From Nemertoderma westbladi (Eukaryota > Xenacoelomorpha > Nemertodermatida > Nemertodermatidae), in NCBI GenBank assembly GCA_032718475.1, contig JAUCBJ010001138.1, positions 1-38,127 on the forward strand: a stretch of 38,127 nt of DNA, in the 5' to 3' direction. Made by a program: the position numbers and the translations under genes. Positions 1 to 9,500 of the stretch are shown one piece after another (positions within the stretch are counted from its first letter, which is position 1; each line of letters starts with the position of its first letter). The notes beneath the pieces are model-generated. The model saw only the letters and a program-made list of their open reading frames with translations, searched no databases and had not been told where the DNA came from.

Positions 1-681
1 GTTCGCAACAACATTGATAAATTCCACAATGACCTATTTGATGAAGCGAGAAAGATGGCCGATTCACTTGACATTCCTGTGGAGAAGCCCCGGACATGTA
101 TCAGACAAACCAAGCGCAGTAATGTACCCGCCGAGGATCCTAGTGAATATTATCGGAGATCCGTTACGATTCCGCTGATTGATCACTTAATATTAGAAAT
201 GGGAACTCGGTTCACATGCTTACAGGAGAGAGCGACTATGGGACTTACACTTGTTCCTTCCATGATGAAAGCCAGACCAACCATCGATAAATTCGAATTC
301 TTTTTTGATGATGTCGACAAGCACTGCCTTGCAAGTGAGATCCACCAGTGGTTCATAATGTGGAAAGGTCGTGAAGATGCCCCAACAACGATTGTTGATG
401 CAGCAAATGCATGTGACGAGGATTTTTTCCCCAATGTGAAGCGTGTTCTACAAATCAGTGCGTTGTTCCCGGTAACCAGTTGTGAGTGTGAGAGGTGCAT
501 CAGTGTAATCCGTCTCCTCAAAACTTACCTACGGTCAACTATGGGCCAAGACAGATTTACATCTCTTGCACTAATGTATGTCCATCGGGAAATTGACATA
601 AACCACGACGATGTTGTTAAAGAGTTTAGTAGGAGACAGCCACGCCGTATTCTTCTACCAAATATTATTTTCGAAACATAG
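1..681 (+). CDS. hAT-superfamily transposase, C-terminal part (partial at window edge)
   Basis: The reading frame is open from base 1, so the gene begins outside the window; 226 codons including the stop are visible. The last ~75 residues carry the hAT C-terminal dimerisation pattern: FPVTSCECERCISVIRLLK, then YLRSTMGQDR and LALMYVHREIDI. This matches the animal ZMYM/P52rIPK-like transposase group, in which this region follows the RNase-H-like DDE core and lets monomers assemble on the transposon ends. The D and D catalytic residues would lie upstream of the window; the final E cannot be assigned with certainty. No frameshift or stop interrupts the visible part, so this copy may be young or domesticated. 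AT-rich DNA follows the stop and no terminal repeat was recognised, so the element's right end is not defined. The family call is by recognition of the motif, not by a search. Confidence 0.75.
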   Translation, partial: VRNNIDKFHNDLFDEARKMADSLDIPVEKPRTCIRQTKRSNVPAEDPSEYYRRSVTIPLIDHLILEMGTRFTCLQERATMGLTLVPSMMKARPTIDKFEFFFDDVDKHCLASEIHQWFIMWKGREDAPTTIVDAANACDEDFFPNVKRVLQISALFPVTSCECERCISVIRLLKTYLRSTMGQDRFTSLALMYVHREIDINHDDVVKEFSRRQPRRILLPNIIFET

Positions 682-901
682 AGTAAAAGGATAAAGGGTT
701 TAACACTTATTATTATTAATATTATACTCATTACATATCCAGTATCATTACAGTACTATTATATACTCAATAATATTATGTAGTTTTAATCTGTTTTTTG
801 TGTATAAATAGTTATAAATGTTACCTTCTGATTCATTTGGTTTTAAAAGAAAACATTTGACACAAAAAGAACACCAAAAATATTTTTGGAATTTTTTATA
901 A
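682..901. other. AT-rich non-coding stretch after the hAT gene
   Basis: Very AT-rich sequence with no coding signal; it probably includes the 3' untranslated region and right end of the hAT element. No inverted repeat was recognised. Confidence 0.4.
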
Positions 902-913
902 ATGAATTGTTGT

Positions 914-1115
914 GGGGTGGGATGCGAAAAATATCAACCACCCCTATTGGGTCTCGAACCCGGTACCAAGGTTTCAAACTTCCGTTATCATCAGCCGAGT
1001 GTGTGTCCTAAGACCACTGAGCTACCAGGGCGGTAGAAGATTTATTCGCTATGGAGTGGGGTATCATTGGGTACCGGGTTCGAGCCCCAATAGGGGCGGT
1101 TGATATTTTTCGCTA
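914..1115. repeat. tRNA-derived SINE-like sequence with an inverted partial copy
   Basis: Read on the minus strand, 1035 to about 939 resembles a tRNA. It has an A box (TAGCTCAGTGG), a B box (GGGTTCGAGACCC) and 5'/3' ends that can pair as a 7-bp acceptor stem with wobbles (CCGCCCT with AGGGGTGG). The anticodon arm is not recognisable and the T stem is imperfect, so this is a tRNA-derived SINE head or tRNA pseudogene, not a working tRNA. On the plus strand, about 1068-1115, the T-arm half recurs (GGGTTCGAGCCCC) followed by the same tail (GGTTGATATTTTTCGC). The whole is therefore an inverted pair able to fold back. Confidence 0.55.
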
Positions 1116-1180
1116 TGGAGAGCATTATCATAATGTACTATAACATATATATTTTTGGAATTTTGCTCGCCCCTGATTTA

Positions 1181-1182
<2 letters not shown>

Positions 1183-1212
<30 letters not shown>
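1183..1212 (+). repeat. Poly-C tract (30 C)
   Basis: An uninterrupted run of 30 C, flanked by GATTTATG and GGCTAGGTAA. Two other C runs in the window (4883-4904 and 13206-13223) mark the 3' ends of related LINE copies. This one may be the tail of a further copy too short to recognise. Confidence 0.8.
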
Positions 1213-1214
<2 letters not shown>

Positions 1215-1674
1215 CTAGGTAACCTCTGGATCCGCCCCTGGCTAGGTAAGGAACCCTTTTACGCAACCATTAAGAAAATTGCTAACTCCTTGCAGCAGAC
1301 TTTTTCATAACTCGACCAAATAGCCATTATCCTAATGCCTTCCAGCATAACTTTTTGGATAGCCCAGCTAATAGTCATTATACTAATTACTAAAGTTCCC
1401 AGTAAAACTTTATGGTCAAGTAAAGCAAGCTGTAAGCAAACAGTCAGCCGGAGGCGACCCGAAGGCTCCCCCTTTCGATAGCTACCACCCGAATAATACT
1501 AAAATAAATAATCATTAATTATCGGTTTAATTAAAGTGGACAAATATATATTTAATGTTAGGGAAATTAGATGATAATTATTGTTTATATGTTTTAACAT
1601 CCATAGATTTTATAAATTATTAAGTAATTTAACAGGACTTAAGAGGATCCAACTCTATAGCAAATAGAGCGGAA
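1213..1674. other. Non-coding region with weak tandem similarity
   Basis: No coding signal. Between about 1295 and 1425 a motif of the form CAG..ACTTT..TAATAGTCATTAT..TAAT recurs two to three times at roughly 55-60 bases, which suggests a decayed tandem repeat. Confidence 0.35.
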
Positions 1675-1707
1675 AAAATGAATTCTCCACCAGTGGGGAT
1701 TCATTTT
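1675..1707. other. Hairpin upstream of the LINE
   Basis: The arms AAAATGAATTCTCCAC and GTGGGGATTCATTTT pair over 15 bp with one bulged T and one G-T, around a 2-base centre. It lies ~120 bases before the LINE 5' stem-loop and could belong to the element's 5' end or to older flanking DNA. Confidence 0.4.
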
Positions 1708-1827
1708 GTATTCACATACATATAACTTATTAGATTTGCACATAACAAATGCCTGTACTGAACGTCAGCACGTGTACCTGTGTACTGCTGTGCTAGGCCT
1801 CATATACCTACAGACCTATATCAACAA

Positions 1828-1851
1828 CCTCTGCCCGTGAGAGGGCAGAGG
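1828..1851 (+). promoter_or_regulatory. 5' UTR stem-loop just before the LINE start codon
   Basis: CCTCTGCCC (1828-1836) and GGGCAGAGG (1843-1851) form a perfect 9-bp stem with a 6-base loop (GTGAGA). The ATG is 5 bases downstream at 1857. Confidence 0.5.
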
Positions 1852-1856
1852 GCGCG

Positions 1857-4800
1857 ATGGCCGGCAGCCTGGACGCCTCCGCGATGAACCGGAGCATTGT
1901 TGGGCACTCCTCCTGCCCACAGTGCCGCCGGGAAATCGCGGTAAACTCCGACGGGCGACTCCGTGTCCACGGACTGCTCGCCAGTAGGTGTCCAGGCTCG
2001 CGTACCCCCACCGGAACTGTACTCCCTTCATCCCTCCGTCCTCCACCTCCTACATCTACACCTCCACCCACTACTTCCACCCCTATTCCTCTACCACCGT
2101 GCCCCCCGACTTTCGACTGGGCCACCCTTGGGGAGTGGGATGTCTTGGCATGCGCTGCGGAACTGCAAACAACGGCAGCTGCGCCACATCCCCAGGGCCG
2201 CGCGTACCAACTTCGCAGACCTCCTCGCTGACATCCTCGGGGAGGTAGCCACGCGACCCAACGAGCCCCAGGGGTGGCTTAAACTATTAACTGTCAGCCA
2301 CCACTGCCTCGCCACGCCCAAACGAGGGGGTCGGCGCCACACTCGGTCACTCGATGCCACAATCAACGCGCCAGTGGCCGCCTTCCGTGCCGACCCCTTC
2401 GCAGACTCTAACTCCCCCGCCCCCCCAACTACCACGAAGAAGCGTGGTGATGTGGAGCGACTCGTGACTGCCGTAGCCGAAAAGATCGAGGACTCTGACG
2501 TGAAGGGCGCCATCCAGTTGGCATCCTCAGCGGACTCACTTGCGCCCACCACGCCGGAGACACTGGAGGCGTTGCGGAAGAAACACCCCGCACGGCCCGA
2601 TGACCGCCGTCCCAACCCACCTCCAGTGGACCTCAATGATACGGCCTCGCCTTTTTCTTCTACTATCGCCCGCAGACTTATCCTGTCATTCCCGAGTGGC
2701 AGTGCCGGAGGACCAGATGGGTTGCGGCCCCAAATACTCAAAGACCTGATCTCCCCCACCAACGGAGAGGCCGCGGCCCGTCTTTTACAACGACTCTCGG
2801 GATTCCTGGACACCACCACCTCTGGAGAAATTCCCCTCACCATCCGCCCCACCTTCTACGGCGCGAAACTCCATGCTCGAAACTGTGTACCAGTGTTGCC
2901 CCAGCGTGTACAACTCCACGCTGGCGGCGTACGGAGCGCCTAGCTTCCTCCTCCATGGGGAGGATACACTCCTCTCTGAGGAAGGAGTTCAGCAAGGCGA
3001 TGCGGATGGACCCCGGCTTTTCGGCGACACGGTGAACCCATTCATCCAGTCGCTGCAGTCGAGGTTTAACATCTGGTACCTAGACGACGGGAATCTCGCT
3101 GACCACTACCGGGTGGTGTTAGACGACCTCCGATCCGTCATCCTCGAGGGAGGTCGTTGCGGACTCCGGATCAACCCCTCCAAGTCGGAACTCTTCTTCC
3201 TTGGGGAGGAATCTCCGGAGTCCCGTCTATCCATCCAATGCGGGTTCGACGAGGTCTGCGAGGGGATTCAGGTGCGCCCACTAGAAGACCTGAAGATCCT
3301 GGGCGCACCCATAGGAGACAATGCCATCGTCTCCTGTCTCGACAACAAACTCGCGGACCTCCGGACTCTCGTCTCCCGACTCCCTCTCCTCGACTCCCAT
3401 CACGCTTTCTTCCTCCTGCAGTGCTCCTTCACCATTCCGCGACTGACGTACTTCCTCCGAACGGCTCCGTGTTTCGACTTCCCGGGGCTGCTGGAGGAGT
3501 ACGATTCCATCCAGCGGAGCACCCTGCAGGAGATCTCCAACGTCCACCTGGACGACTCCGCGTGGGCGCAATCCTGTTTGCCTGAGCGTTGCGGGGGTCT
3601 AGGACTGACCTCGGCTGTGCAGCTCGCACCTTCCGCCTTTCTGGCTTCCGCGGCTGCCTGCTCTGGTCTCTCCTACTCCCTCTTTGAGTCTCCGGTGGAC
3701 GCCCCCCTCCCCATCCCACAACCGTGCCCTCGCTGCGTGGTCAACGACTCTCGATCCTGTCGTGACCCCCGTTCCCCCGCCACTGGCGCCACCATCCTTT
3801 ACGCCACCACCACCACACGCGACGCCACCGCCACCATCCGCGACACCACCGCCTCCACCACCCACGACGCCACAACCCACGACGCCACCGCCACCAGCCC
3901 TGACACCACCGCCCTCCACCCACGACGACGCCACCACCCACTACGCCACCGCTACCACCCGTGACATCACCGCCTCCACCCACGACGCTACCACCCACGA
4001 CGCCACCGCCACCGTCCGCAACACCAACCACCCCCGCTGCTTTTCCGTCCGCGGCCACCAAGCAGTGGGCCTACCTGGCCCCTGTCCACAGGCCAGGCTA
4101 ACAGCCCTGCGGGAGTCCCTCCCACCATCCGGGGTGGCGAGGTTGAACTCCCTGGACCACCCCGCCGCAGGCTGCTGGCTTGACGCCATCCCCGTCAGCT
4201 CTCTGGGACTGAAGCTGACGGACTCGCAGTTCCGGATCTCGGTCGGCACTCGCCTTGGGTGCAGGCTAACCGAGCCCCACAGCTGTGCCCGGTGTGGCAA
4301 GGATGTTCTGTCGGATGGCCTTCATGGGCTATCCTGCTCTAGGAGCCTCGGCAGACTTCCGCGCCACTCAATGGTTAATGACATTGTTCGCCGGGCGCTC
4401 ATCAGCTGTGGCGTCCCGCTACGCTCGAGCTCTAGGCTTGTGTAGAGGGGATGGGAAGCGAGTAGATGGCGTCACCCTGGTCCCGTGGAGCCGCGGACGG
4501 TTCCTCACGTGGGACGCGACGGTGGCGGACCCTCTGGCACCCAGCCACCTCGCCCATACTCTTTCCGCGGGAGGCCGTACTGCGGAGGAAGCGGAATCTC
4601 TAAAGATCCGCAAATATCAGGAACTCATGGACCGGGGCTACCTCTTCCACCCGGTAGCCTACGAGACCTTGGGCCGCCCCGGCCCTGAAACATCCGAGTT
4701 CCTGAAGGAGATCGGGGCCAGACTCCACTCTGTCACCCAGGAGCCCCGATCTCACCGCTTCCTCCTGCAGAGGCTGGCCATCGCCATCCTAGTCGGCAAT

Positions 4801-4878
4801 GCGGCCTCCATCATAGGGACTGTGGACCCCTCACTCAGCAATAACGAGGGACTCTACGAGGTGGTCCACGGTCCCTAA
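1857..4878 (+). pseudogene. LINE polyprotein: zinc finger, RT, CCHC knuckle, restriction-like endonuclease (frameshifted)
   Basis: The start at 1857 is the first ATG after the 5' stem-loop. The N-terminus has a zinc-finger-like CPQCRR..RVHGLLASRC. Coding then moves to another frame at ~2200, where a GGPDGLRPQILK block begins the RT. An internal deletion near 2868-2873 removes the region expected to hold RT motif A (the first catalytic Asp): PTFYGAKL is followed directly by MLETVYQCCPSVY. The downstream RT keeps EEGVQQGDADGP and the catalytic YLDDG (~3082). After the low-complexity block the frame changes again. A zinc knuckle CARCGKDVLSDGLHGLSC (~4290) follows, then a nuclease-like KRVDGVTLVPWSRG..LTWDATV (~4455-4525) in a third frame, ending GTVDPSLSNNEG. 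With at least three frame changes and a missing catalytic segment it cannot be active. Confidence 0.75.
3783..4026 (+). repeat. GC-rich CCACC/CGACGCCAC minisatellite inside the LINE ORF
   Basis: A run of short imperfect units built from CACGACGCCACCGC-like pieces, encoding Pro/Thr/Ala-rich sequence in every frame. It lies between the RT thumb region and the zinc knuckle and coincides with a frame change. The Gly/Trp-rich open frames on the other strand here are artefacts of the repeat. Confidence 0.75.
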
Positions 4879-4904
4879 CCCACCCCCCCCCCCCCCCCCC
4901 CCCC

Positions 4905-6189
4905 GATACTCATTGTGCTTTTTGTATTTAGTAGTTTAGTTTAGTTATTTTATACACAATCTATAGTTTTTTGGTAATATTTAATATAGATTACATAATA
5001 GTTAGTTTAGAGAAGATATATGAAGATAAATTCCATGCGAACATCTTTTGGTATTAAATTTTCTTGCAATCAATCTTCGGTGCATTCAATATCAACGATC
5101 TTCGATTTCAGAGACACTGTTGGTTGGGCCAATAAAAGATGAACACCGGAAAGAAAATAGTTGATTGTACTGTTTACGGTATACTGCGAATGCGACACAG
5201 CAATGCTAAGGAAAAAATGATTTGAAAGGATATTTATTTAATTAAAATAAATCATGCATGATTTTTTTTTAGATACGTTTAGCTCATACACACCACAGTG
5301 CATTAATTATTCCATAGAAGAGTTTTAATAATTTTGTGGAGTGGGAGGAGGATGATCGAGGATTATTGGTGGCCAGCCTAATACAGTAGTAGAATAATTT
5401 ATTAACCTTCATTGAGATGTACAGATGAAGATGTAGTCCCAAATTGCAAGTACTTATCAGTTGTTTGATAAGCAGGTAAACTTCCAGACTAGCACTTCAT
5501 CAGGTAATCATCATCAAGGCAGACAACTAATAATGTATCAAAGGTTAATTTTTGTGTTTAATGTGCAAACAAACATAAATAATCTCCATTATTTATAATA
5601 TAATATTTGTCTTTCATTATTGACAAAATCTAATAATAATTATTATAAGTTTTATGAACCATTTGGCTGAAAATGTTTAGACTAATTTGTAGGTTTCTTT
5701 GTGTTATATTTCATAAGAGTAAAATTTTCAATTAAATTGAAAATCTATGTACCCTGATAGGTGATCAACAATGTTGATGGATAAGTGAAAAGCTCAGCTG
5801 CAATCAAAGTCAGGCAGATTCCATGATATGAACCATTTAATGTATACCTTAATTGGGACAGCAGCAACCAGACCTGATTCCTTCACAGATTCCGCATTAC
5901 CAGGGTTGTAAAGACTTTCACTGCATTGACTTGACAGTCACAGACAATGTTCCTACAATAGTTCCGATATATATTATATATCAGGGGTAATTCAGTGACA
6001 TGACCCCAACAAATCTAATCTGAAAATCTTAATGAAATGCATAAAATTTGAAAAAGAGATAGGTTAACAGCCCTCGTCATTCCTAGGTGAACCATAATTT
6101 TTATTTGTGCTTTCAATCGTTGCTACAAGCGTTAAAAATAAATAATCGTTATCTCTGATATTTCACTAATTACACCGCAGTAATTCATC
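4905..6189. other. Non-coding AT-rich region upstream of the transporter
   Basis: Nothing coding was recognised. The sequence is AT-rich with scattered short A/T runs. It presumably contains the transporter's 5' flank, but no promoter element could be assigned. Confidence 0.4.
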
Positions 6190-6365
6190 AACCTTATAGT
6201 GAGTTGTTGGATTAAAGGCCGTGTAAGGATATCCAAATGTGTAAAAACATTTGAATTTGGTTGAAAACTGCTGAGATATAGTAATTAGAAAATTTCATGT
6301 ATTTGCTTCCACTACAGGCCATTTATTTCATTTAATAAATACAACATGTTCTAGAACATTTTGTT
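6190..6365 (+). repeat. Dispersed repeat, copy 1
   Basis: Shares the ordered blocks TTATAGTGAGTTGTTGG, GGATATCCAAAT, TTTGAATTTGGTTGAAAA, CTGCTGAGATATA and GGCCATTTATTTCATTTAAT with 32955-33112, and the first blocks with about 28136-28240. It ends in the palindrome TGTTCTAGAACA (6347-6358). Probably an old non-autonomous element. Confidence 0.45.
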
Positions 6366-6385
6366 TATATATGAATATCCACATC

Positions 6386-6417
6386 AAGGCGTCCTAAACA
6401 ATAGTTTAGGACACCTT
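6386..6417 (+). promoter_or_regulatory. Hairpin 46 bases upstream of the transporter start codon
   Basis: AAGG-c-GTCCTAAAC, loop AATA, GTTTAGGAC-a-CCTT: a perfect 9-bp stem extended by 4 bp across one mismatch. It lies within the probable 5' UTR or core promoter of the transporter. Confidence 0.4.
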
Positions 6418-6462
6418 CATCCACGTAATAGTACTATTATATAGGTCCCTTATATATTCCCA

Positions 6463-6567
6463 ATGGATGGATACTTATCATCAGGTGATGAGCTTCGAGT
6501 GGAAGATCGAATAAGACGTCGGGATGGTACGACTAAGCGGGACTGGAGAAATAGCATAGGATTCAAG
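6463..6567 (+). CDS. SLC18B1-like: Transporter exon 1 (N-terminus, residues 1-35)
   Basis: ATG at 6463 opens 35 codons rich in charged residues (LRVEDRIRRRDGTTKRDW), as expected for the cytosolic N-terminus. The exon ends at a strong donor, AAG|GTAAGA, in phase 0, matching the phase-0 acceptor of exon 2. This is the least certain exon because this part of the family is poorly conserved. Confidence 0.6.
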
Positions 6568-9500
6568 GTAAGATGGTGTTGCAGAGAGAGATGATATATA
6601 ATATAGACTCTAATTAATAGTCATTGTACTACAGGGATAGTAGTAAAATAGGCACACATACAAGTGGGAGGATGCATACACAACCCAAAAGATTATTCAA
6701 GCTTCACAGTCGCGAATTTAATTATTTTGCTTGAACATATTTGAACTAAATTTGGGAAAATTAGCTTTAATGTTATGTTGCATAATTAAGACTAATTGAT
6801 TTTACATTACAGTACTGCTGCTGCAGTTCTGTACCCAGTGCCCAGTATCTTGTGTAGCTGCCATCATTTTGTAATTTTGTCTGTGTCCAGGTCTCATCCC
6901 AGAATAAAAGTACACATTCCACTGTGGCTTGAAGAACTTAATCTTCAGGTGTTTTGATAGAGCTACCCATGCCTTTGCATTCCTAACTTCTATGCATTTT
7001 TTTGCTATACTCTATCCATGACCCCAAGGTACAGGAAGCCATCAACATTCCTTAGTTGATTATTATTGATTGTTGTCAAGTTTCCATCAACATTAAAAGT
7101 CATGAATTCGGTTTTTATATATGGCTGTTATCTTTGTTGACATCTTCAAAGCCTTTGATTCAGTGTCTGGCTCACATATGTCCAACATACTTTCAATATA
7201 TGGGATTCCTGATGAATTTATTGCAGCAATCAGATCAGTATACAACATTTGTGTCTACTGTTGACGGCAGAACCATTCGAAGTGTTATGGGGAGTCCTCC
7301 AGAGCACCATTCTTATACATAATTGTGGTTGACTATGTTCTACGCATGTCCTTAGATCATCATAATGATGATGTGGTGATGGTAACTCCACCTACTGACT
7401 CCAGAAGTCAAGAAATTCCTGCCAAGTACCTAACTGATCTAGACTTTGCTGATGACGTAAGAGTATTCCCAGAATCACTAGAGGGAGCCCAATGGCTCCT
7501 CAGCTCAATAGATCTCTCAGTTCAGGCTGCGTCTAGTTTTGGTCTTATTGTTAACTCCAAAAAGACCAAAATTTTGACAGTTAACTTTGAATGTCCTCAG
7601 CAAATCTCTGATCAGATGAGCATAAGCTCAGAGGATGGTATGCTTGAGCATGTGGACGACTTCTGTTACCTGGAATCCTGGATCCAGAAGTCAGGTGAGG
7701 ACCTTCGAATATGTAAGAGAATGGCATGGGCAGCATTGAATGGGCTTTCCAGGATTTGGAAGTCACACAGAATTCATCAGAAACTTAAGGTCCGATTGGG
7801 AAGGGTTTGGGTTGGGGAGGGGGGTGGCAGTTACATAACTAGCAGCAGTACATTCCTTTTATCTTGTCGGTTAAATGTACTCTACCTACTGCACTCTTTC
7901 TAAAGGGCCAACAACAACTTACTAGCGAAAGCTACTGCATTGTTGGTCCTGCAATATTCATACACTTTCACATCAAATAGTGAATTTATTAGTACTTATT
8001 ATTGCAAATTAAATTAAAAGTTAAGTTAAACAGTAAGAAGTTCACAGCACACATGCAGACTGAAGCAGATAGGCCTACTTAAAATCTATATGATCTAAAG
8101 AGTGCCGCTGTCACTACCTAATGGTAAATAAACAATGCAGGTCCAGCAGGATGAGTGACAGATGATGTCACAGCCAGTTCTTGTTTTCTTGGACTAAGAG
8201 CTCTTGGACTCTTGGCAGCAGGGGCTGACGAACACCGGCCGTCACTCATCCTGGACTTGACCTGCATCGTTTATTTGACAAAAGGTAGATGTGTTTAATG
8301 ATGTGTTTAAATCATTTAGCTTTAAGTAGGCTGGCCTACCTGTGTGTAGTGCACTTCTTGCTTGTCCGCTATGCTTAATCTCTAAAATCACATATGGATT
8401 ATTCTCCATATATACGGATATGGGTATAGCCCAAGGCGATACCTAGTACAGGCCATGACACCGGAATTCTGGCCTCTGCTAGTGGAGGCCGATAATTTGG
8501 TACCGGTACTGCTGAACTACTGCAGCAGTACACAGTACAGCTGTCTGACTGTATATTTGTATTGTAGCTGTAGGCCTATCTTTCACTGCTGCTTCCATGT
8601 ACTCTAACTGGGTTGAATCTGTATCGAATTCATGCTTATCTGCTTATGGAAGGTGGTCTCAGTGACTAATGAAGTAGGTACTGTGAAATGCACTGTGTGC
8701 TAGTGGCTAGTGCTGTAGTGAGCGGGATAATCCTATTTCCAGCAGGCAAAGTCTGTTCTAATACCGGTACCGGTAATTCTAATAATAATTAAACGTGGTC
8801 TGGGTAGGGCTCTGGTTTACCGGGATTAAGAAAAACAGGTCTCTGTTTCAACTCTCATTCATTCATTCATTATTTTATTCAGTAAAACTCATTATGCAAC
8901 AAAACATACATGAGGCAGTTTGTACACGAGGTACCTACTGATAATTGACTGAATAAGTGTCACAGGGCGGCATGTATCTATGATGCATGTTTCTAACTAA
9001 ATATACATATAAGCTACTGTATCTAATAATTCCTAACTAAACGGTAGTACACTACACAGCACAATAAACGTGAACATAATGAACAAAACAACATTAAATG
9101 TGAACTAATGAACATATTAAAACTCGAGATCCGGATCGAAAACCCATCGACTCTATGATGTCACCTTCTATTCAATTTCTAAAGGAACTCGCAGTTTTAG
9201 CTCAACAATTAAGAACCCCAAAAATACGTAATCGAACTCATAATCTCACACAAGACACTGCAGATGCATCGAGCCATAATTGTTTGGCTATGGTAGACTT
9301 GGCTGAACACCTATTGACAACGAATCTACCTTATAAGCACGAACTGGTCGCATATGGTCAGTTTAGTGATGATTTTATCGAAGAACTTTTTGCACACTTT
9401 CGTCGCAGCGCTGGGTGAAATTATGATATAAGCGTGTGCCAAGTTTTCGAAACCAACAGAATCGATACGGTTCGTGCTGTTATTGGGCAAATGGGTTCGA

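Larger units (their letters stand above)
1828..4904 (+). mobile_element. Non-LTR retrotransposon with restriction-like endonuclease (R2-like architecture), poly-C tail
   Basis: The element runs from a 5' stem-loop to a 22-C tail (4883-4904). Domain order is N-terminal zinc finger, reverse transcriptase, zinc knuckle, then a C-terminal PD-(D/E)XK-like nuclease region. That is the layout of R2/CRE/NeSL/HERO-type LINEs and not of APE-type LINEs. It is far richer in GC than its surroundings. A shorter relative sits at 12571-13223 and also ends in poly-C. The true 5' boundary and any target-site duplication were not resolved. Clade placement is inferred from domain order only. Confidence 0.7.

Noticed and set aside
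939-1035. Functional tRNA gene on the minus strand
   Set aside because: A and B boxes are present, but the anticodon arm is not recognisable and the T stem is imperfect; the adjacent inverted copy fits a SINE better.
2091-2852. 253-codon minus-strand open frame
   Set aside because: It overlaps the LINE RT frame in GC-rich DNA where stops are rare, and no domain was recognised.
3599-4061. Gly- and Trp-rich minus-strand open frames
   Set aside because: They are products of the CCACC/CGACGCCAC repeat read on the other strand; the plus strand holds the LINE coding sequence.
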